32,597 nt of DNA, taken from positions 1 through 32,597 of the forward strand of contig JAJUHA010000025.1 of NCBI GenBank assembly GCA_029268145.1. Direction: 5' to 3'. A program made the translations under genes and the position numbers. The notes beneath the pieces were generated by a model, which was given only the letters and a program-made list of their open reading frames with translations, was not told the origin of the DNA and made no database searches. Of the stretch, positions 16,855-25,693 are shown in pieces. Positions within the stretch are counted from its first letter, which is position 1. Every line of letters starts with the position of its first letter. The stretch is from Sphingomonadaceae bacterium (lineage in GTDB: Bacteria; Pseudomonadota; Alphaproteobacteria; Sphingomonadales; Sphingomonadaceae).

Positions 16855-19014
16855 ATGGCTGACGAGACCCCGAGCACTCCCGATGTTCCCGACTGGCAGG
16901 CGCTTGCCGCCAGGGAGGTGAAGGGGCGCGACCTCGTCTGGCACACGCCCGAGGGGATCGCGGTGAAACCCCTCTACACCGCCGCCGATCTGCCCGCGCT
17001 TCCCCCCGGTCTCCCCGGCTTTCCGCCCTACACCCGCGGCATCCGCGCAACCATGTATGCCGGGCGCCCCTGGACGATCCGCCAGTATGCCGGATTCTCG
17101 ACCGCGGAGGAGTCGAACGCCTTCTACCGCCGCAACCTCGCCGCCGGCCAGATGGGCCTTTCGGTCGCCTTCGATCTCGCCACCCACCGCGGCTACGACA
17201 GCGACCACCCGCGCGTGGTGGGAGATGTCGGCAAGGCGGGCGTCGCCATCGACTCGGTCGAGGACATGAAGATCCTCTTCGACGGGATCCCGCTCGACCG
17301 CATGTCGGTCTCGATGACGATGAACGGCGCGGTACTCCCCTGCATGGCCTTCTACATCGTCGCCGCCGAGGAACAGGGTGTGCCGGCGGAGCGGCTCGAG
17401 GGGACCATCCAGAACGACATCCTGAAGGAGTTCATGGTCCGCAACACCTACATCTACCCGCCCGAACCGTCGATGCGGATCGTCGCCGACATCATCGCCT
17501 TCACCGCGCGCCACATGCCGAAGTTCAACTCCATCTCCATCTCCGGCTATCACATGCACGAGGCCGGGGCGACCGCGGTGCAGGAGCTCGCCTTCACGCT
17601 TGCCGACGGGATGGAATATGTGCGCGCGGCGATGAAGCAGGGGCTCGCCGTCGACGACTTCGCCGGGCGGCTCTCCTTCTTCTTTGCCATCGGCATGAAC
17701 ATCTTCATGGAGGTCGCCAAGCTCCGGGCGGCCCGCCTGCTCTGGTCGGGCATCATGCAGGGCTTCGGCGCGAAGGATCCCAAGAGCTGGATGCTGCGCA
17801 CCCACTGCCAGACGAGCGGGGTCTCGCTGCAGGAGAAGGACCCCTACAACAACGTTATCCGCACGACGGTCGAGGCCATGGCGGCAGCGCTTGGCGGAAC
17901 CCAGTCGCTCCACACCAACGCGCTCGACGAGGCGATCGCGCTGCCCACCGACTTCTCGGCCCGGATCGCCCGCAACACCCAGCTCATCCTCCAGGAGGAG
18001 ACCGGGATCACCCGGGTCGTCGATCCCCTCGGCGGGTCCTACTATGTCGAATGGCTCACGCAGGAGCTGGCCGACCGGGCCTTCGCGCTCATCCAGCAGG
18101 TCGAGGCGATGGGCGGCATGACGGCCGCGGTCGCCAGCGGCTGGCCCAAGGCCGAGATCGAGAAGGCGGCGGCCGAAAAGCAGGCGGGAATCGATTCGGG
18201 CGAGACCGTCATCGTCGGCGTCAACCGGTTCCAGCCGGCGAACGACGACGTGCCCGAGCTCCTTGAGGTGGACAATCGCGCCGTGCGCGAGGCGCAGATC
18301 GCGCGGATCCAGAAGGTGAAGGCCAGCCGCGATCCGGCTCGCGTCGAGGCAGCGCTTGCCGCCCTTGCCGAGGGGGCGCGGGGCAATGCCAATCTCCTGG
18401 CGCTCGCCGTGGAGGCCGCCCGCGCGCGCGCGACGCTGGGCGAGATCTCGGAGGCGCTCGAGGGCGTGTTCGGCCGCCATGTCGCCGAGGTGAGGACGGT
18501 GACGGGCATCTACGGGCCGCGGCTCGCCCGCCACCCGCTGACCGCCGCGGTCCGGGAGGGCATCGCCTCGGTTGCCGCGCGCCTTGGCCGAAGCCCCCGC
18601 GTCCTCATCGTCAAGATGGGGCAGGATGGCCACGACCGGGGCGCCAAGGTGGTCGCCTCCGCCTATGCCGACCTCGGCTTCGAGGTGATGGTGGGGCCGC
18701 TGTTCCAGACTCCGTCCGAGGCCGCCGCGCTCGCGCTCGACTTCGGCGCCGACGTGGTGGGCGCCTCAAGCCTTGCCGCCGGGCACAAGACGCTGGTGCC
18801 CGAGCTGGTCCAGGCGCTCCGCGACGCCGGCCGGCCGGACATCCGCGTCGTGGCCGGCGGGGTCATCCCGCCCGACGATCATGCCTATCTGAAGGAACGG
18901 GGCGTCCTCGCCATCTTCGGTCCCGGCACCAATGTCGTCGAGGCGGCGGCCGAACTGCTGCGCCTGCTGGGCCACAACATGCCGCCGGCCGAGGAGCTGG
19001 CCGCCGCCGAATAG
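16855..19014 (+). CDS. scpA: Methylmalonyl-CoA mutase, large catalytic subunit
   Basis: A 719-aa adenosylcobalamin enzyme interconverting methylmalonyl-CoA and succinyl-CoA, the last step of propionyl-CoA use from valine, isoleucine, odd-chain fats and similar sources. The N-terminal TIM barrel has [47 protein letters not shown] and [10 protein letters not shown] with active-site His233. The C-terminal cobalamin domain has the Asp-x-His-x-x-Gly motif as Asp591-Gly-His593-Asp-Arg-Gly596, with the later [16 protein letters not shown]. Both parts in one chain of this length match the catalytic subunit; no small subunit, epimerase or MeaB-type chaperone is nearby. I prefer ATG 16855, preceded by GGAAAGG, over ATG 16825. 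It converges on ppk2 with only 6 nt between stops and no hairpin. Confidence 0.96.
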   Translation: MADETPSTPDVPDWQALAAREVKGRDLVWHTPEGIAVKPLYTAADLPALPPGLPGFPPYTRGIRATMYAGRPWTIRQYAGFSTAEESNAFYRRNLAAGQMGLSVAFDLATHRGYDSDHPRVVGDVGKAGVAIDSVEDMKILFDGIPLDRMSVSMTMNGAVLPCMAFYIVAAEEQGVPAERLEGTIQNDILKEFMVRNTYIYPPEPSMRIVADIIAFTARHMPKFNSISISGYHMHEAGATAVQELAFTLADGMEYVRAAMKQGLAVDDFAGRLSFFFAIGMNIFMEVAKLRAARLLWSGIMQGFGAKDPKSWMLRTHCQTSGVSLQEKDPYNNVIRTTVEAMAAALGGTQSLHTNALDEAIALPTDFSARIARNTQLILQEETGITRVVDPLGGSYYVEWLTQELADRAFALIQQVEAMGGMTAAVASGWPKAEIEKAAAEKQAGIDSGETVIVGVNRFQPANDDVPELLEVDNRAVREAQIARIQKVKASRDPARVEAALAALAEGARGNANLLALAVEAARARATLGEISEALEGVFGRHVAEVRTVTGIYGPRLARHPLTAAVREGIASVAARLGRSPRVLIVKMGQDGHDRGAKVVASAYADLGFEVMVGPLFQTPSEAAALALDFGADVVGASSLAAGHKTLVPELVQALRDAGRPDIRVVAGGVIPPDDHAYLKERGVLAIFGPGTNVVEAAAELLRLLGHNMPPAEELAAAE

Positions 19015-19020
19015 CAGCGC

Positions 19021-19803
19021 TCAGCCGTCGGCCGGGCGGAACCCGAGTTCGGCTTCGGCCAGCGCGGCAAGTTCGGGCGCGAGCGGCGGGGGCGAGAGAT
19101 CGAGCCCCGCCTCCAGCCGCTCGGCGACATGGGCGAGGCCGGCGAGACGGGCGTGGGCCTTGCTGTTGGCCCCCACCAGATGCCAGGGCGCGAAGCCGGT
19201 GTCGGTCCGCTCCAGCATCTCCTCGATCGCCGCCTCATAGGCCGCGCGCTGGCGCCGGTTGCGGAAATCCTCCGTGCCCATCTTCCACCGCTTCCACGGA
19301 TCTTCGAGCCGCTCGCGGAAGCGCGCGTCCTGCTCCTTCTGGCTGATGTGGAGGAAGAGCTTGACGATGACCATGCCGGTCGCGGCGAGCATGCGCTCGG
19401 TCTCGACGATCTCGCCATAGGCGCGGCGCCACTCCGCTTCGGTGGCAAAGCCCTCGACCCGCTCGACGAGGACCCGCCCATACCAGGTGCGATCGAAGAT
19501 GGTCCATTCGCCCTTGGCCGGCAGCCAGCGCCAGAAGCGCTGGAGCCAGTGCTCGGCCTTCTCCTCGGCGCTCGGCGCCGCGATCGGGACCACCTCGAAG
19601 AAGCGCGGGTCGAGCTCGGCGGAAAGGCGCTTGATGAGCCCGCCCTTGCCCGCTGCGTCCCAGCCCTCGACGAGGATGAGACCGGGCCGTCCGGCGCGGC
19701 GGCAGGCGGTCTGCAGCGCATAGAGCCGGCGCTGGAGCGCCTTCAGGAGATCCTCGTGATCCTCGGGAGGCCTGGGGTGCGCCAGCGCGGCCAGCCGGCT
19801 CAC
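19021..19803 (-). CDS. ppk2: Polyphosphate kinase 2 family protein
   Basis: A 260-aa PPK2-family kinase, which transfers phosphate between polyphosphate and nucleotides. Visible motifs are Walker A EGWDAAGKGG (residues 46-55), the Walker B/lid region FDRTWYGRVLVERVEG and KLFLHISQKEQDARFRERLEDPWKRWK. The final helices carry WHLVGANSKAHARLA. Whether it acts on nucleoside mono- or diphosphates cannot be read safely. The GTG at 19803 overlaps the def stop by 4 nt (GTGA on this strand), so it is the third gene of recR-def-ppk2. It ends 6 nt from the mutase stop, so the two transcripts probably overlap. Confidence 0.92.
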   Translation of the reverse strand: MSRLAALAHPRPPEDHEDLLKALQRRLYALQTACRRAGRPGLILVEGWDAAGKGGLIKRLSAELDPRFFEVVPIAAPSAEEKAEHWLQRFWRWLPAKGEWTIFDRTWYGRVLVERVEGFATEAEWRRAYGEIVETERMLAATGMVIVKLFLHISQKEQDARFRERLEDPWKRWKMGTEDFRNRRQRAAYEAAIEEMLERTDTGFAPWHLVGANSKAHARLAGLAHVAERLEAGLDLSPPPLAPELAALAEAELGFRPADG

Positions 19804-20348
19804 GCGGCGCGGGCCTTCCTGCCCGAATCCGCCCGGGCCTTGGCGAGCTTCTTCAGCAGCATGTCGCGCTTCAGGCGCGAGAGATGGTCGATGAAGAGCA
19901 CGCCGTTCAGATGGTCCATCTCGTGCTGGAGGCAGGTGGCGAGCAGGCCATCGAGCAGCTGCTCATGCTCCACCCAGTCCTGGTCGCGCCAGCGGGCGCG
20001 GATGACGGCGGGCCGCTCGACCTCGGCATACTGGTCCGGGACGGAAAGGCAGCCCTCGTTATAGACCGAGCGCTCCTCGGACGGGTCGAGGATCTCCGGG
20101 TTGATGAAGACGCGGGGGTTGCGCGTGCCCTTGCCCGACGCATCCGGCGGCCCGTCGACCAGGTCCATCACGAGAAGCCGCAGCGGCACATCGACCTGCG
20201 CTGCGGCAAGCCCGATGCCCGGCGCGGCATACATGGCCTCGAACATGTCGGCGATGAGGGTGCGGATCTCGTCCGTCATCGCCTCGACGGGCGCGGAGAT
20301 GCGCCGCAGCCGCGGATCGGGCACCTCGAGGATGGGGAGGATCGCCAT
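19800..20348 (-). CDS. def: Peptide deformylase
   Basis: A 182-aa metallo-hydrolase that removes the formyl group from the start Met of nascent proteins. All three motifs are intact: GIGLAAAQ at 44-51, EGCLSVP with metal ligand Cys100, and HEMDH at 142-146 supplying the two His ligands and catalytic Glu143. Length is normal, with a basic C-terminal tail that could contact the ribosome. The ATG is at 20348. It lies 43 nt after recR and overlaps ppk2. fmt, whose product adds the formyl group, starts about 660 nt away on the other strand, so the two halves of the formylation cycle are neighbours. Confidence 0.96.
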   Translation of the reverse strand: MAILPILEVPDPRLRRISAPVEAMTDEIRTLIADMFEAMYAAPGIGLAAAQVDVPLRLLVMDLVDGPPDASGKGTRNPRVFINPEILDPSEERSVYNEGCLSVPDQYAEVERPAVIRARWRDQDWVEHEQLLDGLLATCLQHEMDHLNGVLFIDHLSRLKRDMLLKKLAKARADSGRKARAA

Positions 20349-20391
20349 GGCCCCAATCTAGGCGCGGCCCGGCCGGCTGAAAAGCCCCGCG

Positions 20392-20997
20392 CTAGAGCGG
20401 CCGGCGCAGCCGCAGCGCCTGGGCGAGCGTGCCGTCATCCAGGTGGTCGAGCTCGCCGCCCACGGGCACGCCATGGGCGAGCTGGCTCACCTTGACCGGC
20501 AGTCCGGCCAGCCGCGCCGCCACATGGTGAGCCGTGGTCTGCCCCTCGAGCGTCGCGTTCATCGCCAGCACCACCTCGGTCACGCCCTCGAGCCGGGCGA
20601 GCAGGCGCGGGATGGCGAGATCCTCGGGCCGCACGCCATCCAGCGCGGACAGAAGCCCGCCCAGCACATGGAACCGGCCGGGAAACAGCCTGGCCCGGTC
20701 GATCGCCCAGAGGTCGGCGACATCGGCCACCACGCACAGGAGCGCAGGGTCGCGCCGGGGATCGGTGCAGATCCGGCACGGCGCCTCGATGTCGAGATTG
20801 CCGCACTCCGGGCATTCATCGAGCGCCGCCTCGACCCGGGCGAGCGCCTCGACCAGCGGCCGAAGCAGCCGCTCGCGATGCTTGAGGAGGTGGAGGAGGA
20901 CGCGGCGCGCCGAGCGCGGGCCCAGGCCGGGCAGGCGGGCCAGCATCGCCTGGGCGATCTCGAGCGCATCGGCTCCGGTTGCGTGCCGCGTGGCCAT
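20392..20997 (-). CDS. recR: Recombination mediator RecR
   Basis: A 201-aa DNA-repair protein that, with RecO/RecF, loads RecA on gapped DNA. Layout is standard: a helix-hairpin-helix region near [15 protein letters not shown], the zinc motif [16 protein letters not shown], then the Toprim domain with [15 protein letters not shown] and the C-terminal Walker-like part ending [22 protein letters not shown] chose ATG 20997; the frame runs on into the fmt region without RecR-like residues. A usual partner, dnaX-ybaB, is not nearby. Its start is 15 nt from the fmt start on the opposite strand, with a shared palindrome between them. Confidence 0.95.
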   Translation of the reverse strand: MATRHATGADALEIAQAMLARLPGLGPRSARRVLLHLLKHRERLLRPLVEALARVEAALDECPECGNLDIEAPCRICTDPRRDPALLCVVADVADLWAIDRARLFPGRFHVLGGLLSALDGVRPEDLAIPRLLARLEGVTEVVLAMNATLEGQTTAHHVAARLAGLPVKVSQLAHGVPVGGELDHLDDGTLAQALRLRRPL

Positions 20998-21001
20998 TGC
21001 T

Positions 21002-21009
21002 AGGGCCCT
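21002..21009. promoter_or_regulatory. Palindromic AGGGCCCT acting as ribosome binding site on both strands
   Basis: The 8-bp palindrome lies in the 15-nt gap between the divergent recR and fmt starts. On the + strand AGGG (21002-21005) is 7 nt before the fmt ATG. On the - strand AGGG (21009-21006) is 8 nt before the recR ATG. Each is a minimal but well-spaced Shine-Dalgarno match and there is no other in the gap. Confidence 0.5.
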
Positions 21010-21012
21010 GCC

Positions 21013-21918
21013 ATGCGCCTCGCCTTCATGGGAACCCCCGAATTCGCCGTGCCTGCGCTCGAGGCGCTGGTGGCGGCAGGTCATGAGGTCGCGGCCGTCT
21101 ACACCCAGCCGCCCCGCCCGGCCGACCGCGGCCGCCTCACCCCCTCGCCCGTCCATCGCCGGGCCGACGCCCTCGGCCTGCCCGTGCGCACGCCCGAGCG
21201 GCTGCGCGGCGCGCAACACGCCGAAGCCTTCGCCGCGCTTGCCCTCGAGGCCGCCGTGGTCGCCGCCTATGGCCTCATCCTGCCCCGCGCCATCCTCGAG
21301 GCGCCGCGCCGGGGCTGCTTCAACATCCATGCCTCGCTGCTCCCACGCTGGCGGGGCGCCGCGCCGATCCAGCGCGCCATCCTCGCCGGAGACGCGGAGA
21401 CGGGCGTCACCATCATGCGCATGGCGCCTGGCCTCGACACGGGGCCGATGCTCCTGAAGGCCGCAACACCCGTCGACGCCAAGACCGCGGGCGCGCTCAC
21501 CGCCGAGCTCGCCACGATGGGGGCGCGGCTGATGGTCGAGGCGCTGGCCCGCCTCGACACGCTCGTCGAGGAGCCGCAGGACGAGGCGCTCGCCACCTAT
21601 GCCGCCAAGATCGCCAAGGCCGAGGCCCGCATCGACTGGAAAGACCCGGCAGCGTCGATCGCCCGGCGGGTGCGCGCCATGAACCCGGCGCCGGGGGCCT
21701 GGTTCCTGGCCGGCGACCAGCGGGTGAAGCTCCTTGCCGCCGAGGTCGCGGCCGGCGCGGCTGAGGGGCCGCCGGGCCGGCTCCGCCCTGACGCCAGCGT
21801 CGCCTGCGGCGAAGGCAAGCTGCGCCTCCTCGAGGTCCAGCCCGCCGGCCGCCCCGCCATGGCGGCCGACGCGTGGCTGCGGGGCCTGCGGCTGGGGGCG
21901 GAGCCGCAGCTGGCATGA
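21013..21918 (+). CDS. fmt: Methionyl-tRNA formyltransferase
   Basis: A 301-aa enzyme that formylates Met-tRNA for initiation using 10-formyl-tetrahydrofolate. The N-terminal Rossmann domain opens [19 protein letters not shown]. The catalytic residues are Asn104 and His106 in [18 protein letters not shown] and Asp142 in PGLDTGPML. The C-terminal tRNA-binding domain starts near [15 protein letters not shown]. The length is slightly short of the usual 310-315 but complete. The ATG at 21013 uses the AGGG of the divergent palindrome. The stop overlaps truA by 4 nt (ATGA), giving an fmt-truA operon. Confidence 0.96.
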   Translation: MRLAFMGTPEFAVPALEALVAAGHEVAAVYTQPPRPADRGRLTPSPVHRRADALGLPVRTPERLRGAQHAEAFAALALEAAVVAAYGLILPRAILEAPRRGCFNIHASLLPRWRGAAPIQRAILAGDAETGVTIMRMAPGLDTGPMLLKAATPVDAKTAGALTAELATMGARLMVEALARLDTLVEEPQDEALATYAAKIAKAEARIDWKDPAASIARRVRAMNPAPGAWFLAGDQRVKLLAAEVAAGAAEGPPGRLRPDASVACGEGKLRLLEVQPAGRPAMAADAWLRGLRLGAEPQLA

Positions 21919-22715
21919 CCCGGTTCCGGCTGACGCTCGAGTGGGACGGGCGCGGCTTCATGGGCTGGCAGCGTCAGGCCCATGGCCCCTCGGTCCAGGA
22001 GGCGCTGGAGACGGCGCTGCGCGAGGTGACCGGAGAGGATGCCACCTTCCACGCGGCCGGGCGCACCGATGCGGGCGTCCATGCGCTCGCCATGCCGGCC
22101 CATGTCGACGTGGCGAAGCCAATCGCGCCCTTCCGCCTGATGGAGGCGCTCAACGCCCGCCTGAGGCAGGCGAGCGCGCTGGTCGCCGTGCTTGCCTGCG
22201 TCGAGGCGCCCCCCGGCTTCCACGCCCGCTTCTCCTGCACCGGCCGGGCCTACCGCTACCGGCTGGTGATGCGCCGGGCCCCGCTCGCGCTGGACGCCGG
22301 CCGGGCCTGGCGGGTGCCCCGCCCGCTCGACCTCGCCGCGATGCGGGCCGCCGCGACCCTGCTCGTTGGCCGGCACGACTTCACCACCTTCCGGTCGGTC
22401 CACTGCCAGGCCGCCTCGCCGGTCAGGACGCTCGACCGGCTCGACATCCTGGCCGAGGGCCAGGAGGGGCTTGTCATCGAGGCCGCGGCGCGCTCCTTCC
22501 TGCATCACCAGGTGCGCTCGATGGTGGGCGCGCTGGTCCTCGTCGGGCTCGGCCGCTGGCCGGTGGAGCGGGTGGGCGAGGCGCTGGCGGCGCGGGACCG
22601 TTCGGCGCTCGGGCTGAACGCCCCGCCTGACGGGCTCTATTTTGCTGCTGCGCGATATGACAAACTGTCGGAAAAATTTACACTCGACCATTCAACTGAC
22701 AGGACAACGGCTTGA
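21915..22715 (+). CDS. truA: tRNA pseudouridine(38-40) synthase TruA
   Basis: A 266-aa pseudouridine synthase acting on positions 38-40 of the tRNA anticodon arm. The active-site motif is GRTDAGVHA with catalytic Asp52. Other family segments are [40 protein letters not shown] and [21 protein letters not shown]. The final 20 or so residues (about [19 protein letters not shown]) are beyond the usual core and are written in clearly AT-rich codons unlike the rest of the gene, overlapping a likely regulatory region for the next transcript. The ATG at 21915 overlaps the fmt stop. Confidence 0.95.
   Translation: MTRFRLTLEWDGRGFMGWQRQAHGPSVQEALETALREVTGEDATFHAAGRTDAGVHALAMPAHVDVAKPIAPFRLMEALNARLRQASALVAVLACVEAPPGFHARFSCTGRAYRYRLVMRRAPLALDAGRAWRVPRPLDLAAMRAAATLLVGRHDFTTFRSVHCQAASPVRTLDRLDILAEGQEGLVIEAAARSFLHHQVRSMVGALVLVGLGRWPVERVGEALAARDRSALGLNAPPDGLYFAAARYDKLSEKFTLDHSTDRTTA
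22659..22700 (+). promoter_or_regulatory. Possible upstream activator sites for the sigma-54 promoter
   Basis: The dyad GACA-AAC-TGTC (22659-22669) and a second related AACTGAC (22694-22700, repeating AACTGTC at 22663-22669, 31 bp or about three helical turns away) lie in the AT-rich 3' end of truA. They are centred roughly 65-100 bp before the predicted sigma-54 start, the usual range for enhancer-binding protein sites. Suggestive only. Confidence 0.3.
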
Positions 22716-22734
22716 TTCCCCTGCCACTTCGCTA

Positions 22735-22751
22735 TTGGCATGGTTCTTGCA
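22735..22751 (+). promoter_or_regulatory. Sigma-54 (RpoN) promoter, strong match
   Basis: The sequence TTGGCATGGTTCTTGCA matches the -24/-12 consensus YTGGCACGRNNNTTGCW at all defined bases but one (C to T in the -24 box). The invariant GG (22737-22738) and GC (22749-22750) are exactly 10 nt apart as required. Predicted transcription start is near 22762, which would give a leader of about 34 nt to ATG 22796. Confidence 0.65.
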
Positions 22752-22795
22752 ACGCGAAGACAGTCATGAGGCGGCGGGTCGCATGGAACGGCACG

Positions 22796-22966
22796 ATGCG
22801 CGATGAGAAGGGCCCTGGCGCGAGGAGTGCGTTCCTCGTGTGGCTGATCGGGCTCGCGCTTGGGATTGCGGCCGGTGCCATCACCGCCAAGCTGCTGCTC
22901 CCCCCGCGCGACGCGATCACGCCGCCGGTCGAAGGTTCGGTCAGGGACCGGTTCCTGCGCCCCTGA
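22796..22966 (+). CDS. Small single-pass membrane protein (56 aa) behind a sigma-54 promoter
   Basis: An unrecognised small protein. A charged N-terminus (MRDEKGPGARS) precedes one hydrophobic segment, residues about 12-32 (AFLVWLIGLALGIAAGAITAK), then a Pro/Arg tail. The ATG at 22796 has GGAA 7 nt upstream and fits the predicted transcript start near 22762. An in-frame ATG at 22766 would be almost leaderless, and an open frame reaches back to 22712. The last 26 nt overlap the 3' end of the opposite decarboxylase gene. As the only gene on its likely transcript, it may be a regulated membrane peptide or the RNA itself may act. The protein is plausible by composition, not proven. Confidence 0.55.
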   Translation: MRDEKGPGARSAFLVWLIGLALGIAAGAITAKLLLPPRDAITPPVEGSVRDRFLRP

Positions 22967-24200
22967 CCGGATCGGCCAGCCGTTCGGCCGCGGGCGGGTG
23001 GCCGAGGAAGGCCTCCGGGCTCGCGGTGCGGCCATAGGCACCCGCCAGGAAGACCGCGACGAGGTCGCCGACCGCCGTCTCGGGAAGCGCCACGGCGTCG
23101 CCCAGCCGGTCGAGCGGCGTGCACAGGCAGCCGACGACATTGGCCGTCTCGACCGGTCCGCGGCTGCGGCTGGCGTTGACGAGGGGGTAGTTGCGGCGCA
23201 CCGCGCTGCCAAAGTTGCCGCTGGCGGCAAGCTGGTGGTGGAGGCCCCCGTCGGTCACCAGGAACAGCGTGCCGCCCGAACGCTTCCGGTCGACCACCCG
23301 CGTCAGGTAGACGCCCGCTTCGGCGACGAGATAGCGGCCAAGCTCGAGCGCGAAGATGGACGGCCCGAGGATGGCGGGGCGCGCGCGGAGCGTCTCGGCA
23401 AGCGCGGCGCCCACGGCAGCGAGATCGAGCGGCCGCTCGGCCGGGAAATAGGGCACGCCGAAGCCGCCGCCGAGATTGACCAGCCGGACCGGCCCCGGGG
23501 CCGCCCCCGCCAGCCGGCCGACGAGATCGACGGTCGCCGCCTGGGCATCGGCGATGGCGGCCCAGTCGAGGTTCTGGGATCCTGCGAAGACATGGAAGCC
23601 GGCGAAGTCGAAGGCCGGGTCGGCGAGGGTCGCGAGCACGGCGGGCGCATCGGCGGCATCGACACCGAAGGGGCGTGCGCCGCCGCCCATCCGCATCCCC
23701 GATCCGCGCAGCTCGAACGGCGGATTGACCCGGAGCAGAACGGCGGCTCGGCGGCCGAGGCTCCGGGCGATCGCCAGGGTGCGCGCCGCCTCGCCGGCGG
23801 ACTCGAGCGAGAGGATGGCGCCGGCCCGGATGGCGGCGGCAAGCTCGCGGTCGCGCTTGCCGGGGCCCGCGAAGCTGATGGCAGGGGCGGGCATGCCGGC
23901 CGCCAGCGCGCGGCCAAGCTCGCCTTCCGACGCCACGTCGAAGCCGTCGACCAGCGGCGCCAGGGCGGCGAGCAGATCGGGCATGGGATTGGCCTTGACG
24001 GCATAGTGCAGCCGCACGCCGGGCGGCATGGCGCCCCGGACGGCTGCGATCCGCGATCGCACCAGGCCCATGTCGTAGACGAAGAGCGGCGTGTCCCCGG
24101 CGTCGGCGACCCACGCCTCGGCCGGCCGCCCGGCGATCAGCAGGCGGCCCTCGCCATCGCGGGCGAATCCTGCGGGCATGCGGGCGTCGGGGTCGGTCAT
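22941..24200 (-). CDS. PLP-dependent decarboxylase, exosortase A system-associated type
   Basis: A 419-aa fold-III PLP decarboxylase related to diaminopimelate/ornithine decarboxylases. The PLP lysine is Lys69 in LHYAVKANP. Further motifs are GFDVASEGEL, FAGPGKRD, FAGFHVFAGSQNLDW, LVNLGGGFGVPYFP, LELGRYLVAEAGVYL and the C-terminal GCLCTPLDRLGD with the active-site Cys that comes from the partner subunit in this fold. Overall it matches the decarboxylase named for co-occurrence with exosortase A, whose substrate is unknown. The ATG at 24200 overlaps the stop of the upstream acyl-CoA ligase by 4 nt, so the two are coupled; such ligase-decarboxylase pairs are the characteristic context. lysA-like housekeeping roles are less likely because of the ligase partner. 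Confidence 0.85.
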   Translation of the reverse strand: MTDPDARMPAGFARDGEGRLLIAGRPAEAWVADAGDTPLFVYDMGLVRSRIAAVRGAMPPGVRLHYAVKANPMPDLLAALAPLVDGFDVASEGELGRALAAGMPAPAISFAGPGKRDRELAAAIRAGAILSLESAGEAARTLAIARSLGRRAAVLLRVNPPFELRGSGMRMGGGARPFGVDAADAPAVLATLADPAFDFAGFHVFAGSQNLDWAAIADAQAATVDLVGRLAGAAPGPVRLVNLGGGFGVPYFPAERPLDLAAVGAALAETLRARPAILGPSIFALELGRYLVAEAGVYLTRVVDRKRSGGTLFLVTDGGLHHQLAASGNFGSAVRRNYPLVNASRSRGPVETANVVGCLCTPLDRLGDAVALPETAVGDLVAVFLAGAYGRTASPEAFLGHPPAAERLADPVRGAGTGP

Positions 24201-25693
24201 GCGCCATGGTCCCGGCGCAGCGCCACGCGATCGACCTTGCCGTTGGGCGAGAGGGGCAGGCTGGCCAGGAAGCGGAGGTCGGCGGGGGCGAAATGGGCGG
24301 GCGCCTCGCGCCGGAAATGGGCGGCGAGCCGTGCGGCGGCTTCGGCCTCGGAGAGCCCGGGTGCGGGCACGGCGAGGAGGCGGATCACCATCCCGGCGGC
24401 CGGATCGGCGACGCCGAGCGCGACTGCGGCCGAAACCGCGCCGCTGGCCATGGCAACCTCCTCGATCTCGGTCGGCGAGACCCGCATGCCCATGGTCTTG
24501 ATCGTCTCGTCGTCGCGGCCGACGTAGCGGAGCAGCCCGCCGGCCTCGCGCACCACCCTGTCCCCCGACCAGACGGCAAGACCGCCGAACCGGGAGGCCG
24601 GCGGCGCCGGCCGGAAGCGCTGGGCGGTGCGCTCCGGGTCCTGCCAGTAGCCCCTGGTCACCAGCGGTCCGCAATGCACCAGCTCGCCAGGCTCGCCCTC
24701 GTCCGCGAGGCTGCCGTCGGGCCGGACGACCAGCACCTCGGCATCGGGAATGGCGCGGCCGATGCTCCAGGGGTGGGTGTCGACGAGCTCGGGCGGCAGC
24801 GTCGTCGAGCGGAACGCCTCGGTCAGCCCGTACATGAGATGAAGCCGGGCGGCGGGAAAGAGGCGGCGGAGCGCGCGCACCGTTGGCTCGGGCATCCGCC
24901 CGCCGCTCGCCGAAAGGGTCTTCAGGCGCGTCGCGGGCCAGTCGAGCCCGGCAAGCTGCATCCACAGCGGCGGCACCGCGGCAAGCTGGGTGGCGCCGTG
25001 GCGCACGGCGGCAGCCACCACGTCGCGCGGGGCGAGATAGTCGAGGAGGATGGCGGCAGCGCCAGCATGGAAGGCGGTCGTCAGCTGCGAGAAGCCGAAG
25101 TCGAAGGAGAGCGGAAGCACCGCGAGCACCCGGTCCTCGGCCGTGGTGCCGAGGTAGGAGGCGACGCTCCGCGCACCGATGAGCAGGTTGGCGTGGGTCA
25201 CCATCACGCCCTTGGGCCGCCCGGTCGACCCCGAGGTGTAGAACAGCATCGCAAGCGCATCCCCGCCCGGCGGGTCCGGCGGCGCCGGCGGCGTGGCGAT
25301 GAGGCCGGGCCAGTCTGCTTCGAGGGTCAGCACCGGGCAGGGAGGTGCGGCGAGCAGCGCTGCGCGCGGGCCATGGGTGAGGAGCAGGCGGGCGCCGGAA
25401 TCGGCGAGGATGTGCGCCACCTGCGGGCCCTTGAGCAGCGGGTTGACCGGCACCGCCACGCCGCCGGCGCGGGCAATGGCGAACAGCGCGACGACGGCTT
25501 CCGGAAGCTTCGGCAGGAACAGCGCGACCCGATCCCCCCGGGCGATGCGGAGCGCAAGCCCCGTCGCCACCCGGTCCACCATCCGGTCGAGCTCGCCATG
25601 GGTGATCTGCCCGCCACGGGAGAGCAGCGCCGGAGCCGACGGGTCGCCGCGACCGAGAAGCCGGTCGAGCCGGGCAGGCACCGCGGCGGTCAT
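24197..25693 (-). CDS. AMP-forming acyl-CoA ligase, exosortase A system-associated type
   Basis: A 498-aa member of the ANL (acyl-CoA synthetase/adenylation) superfamily, which activates a carboxylic acid as AMP ester and then thioester. Motifs: the P-loop [18 protein letters not shown], the adenine-binding [23 protein letters not shown] with the conserved Asp, and the C-terminal NGKVDR with catalytic Lys. It matches the ligase subgroup found with exosortase A loci, together with the decarboxylase that follows. The acid and the acceptor (CoA or a carrier protein) are unknown; no carrier protein gene is present here. The ATG at 25693 overlaps the der stop by 4 nt, so it is read as part of the der operon. 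An open frame extends far upstream but is a shadow of der and bamB. Confidence 0.85.
   Translation of the reverse strand: MTAAVPARLDRLLGRGDPSAPALLSRGGQITHGELDRMVDRVATGLALRIARGDRVALFLPKLPEAVVALFAIARAGGVAVPVNPLLKGPQVAHILADSGARLLLTHGPRAALLAAPPCPVLTLEADWPGLIATPPAPPDPPGGDALAMLFYTSGSTGRPKGVMVTHANLLIGARSVASYLGTTAEDRVLAVLPLSFDFGFSQLTTAFHAGAAAILLDYLAPRDVVAAAVRHGATQLAAVPPLWMQLAGLDWPATRLKTLSASGGRMPEPTVRALRRLFPAARLHLMYGLTEAFRSTTLPPELVDTHPWSIGRAIPDAEVLVVRPDGSLADEGEPGELVHCGPLVTRGYWQDPERTAQRFRPAPPASRFGGLAVWSGDRVVREAGGLLRYVGRDDETIKTMGMRVSPTEIEEVAMASGAVSAAVALGVADPAAGMVIRLLAVPAPGLSEAEAAARLAAHFRREAPAHFAPADLRFLASLPLSPNGKVDRVALRRDHGA

Noticed and set aside
20340-20395. Exosortase or polysaccharide genes expected with the PEP-CTERM elements
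   Set aside because: I looked for multi-pass exosortase motifs across all intergenic and coding frames and saw none; every interval here is explained by other genes.
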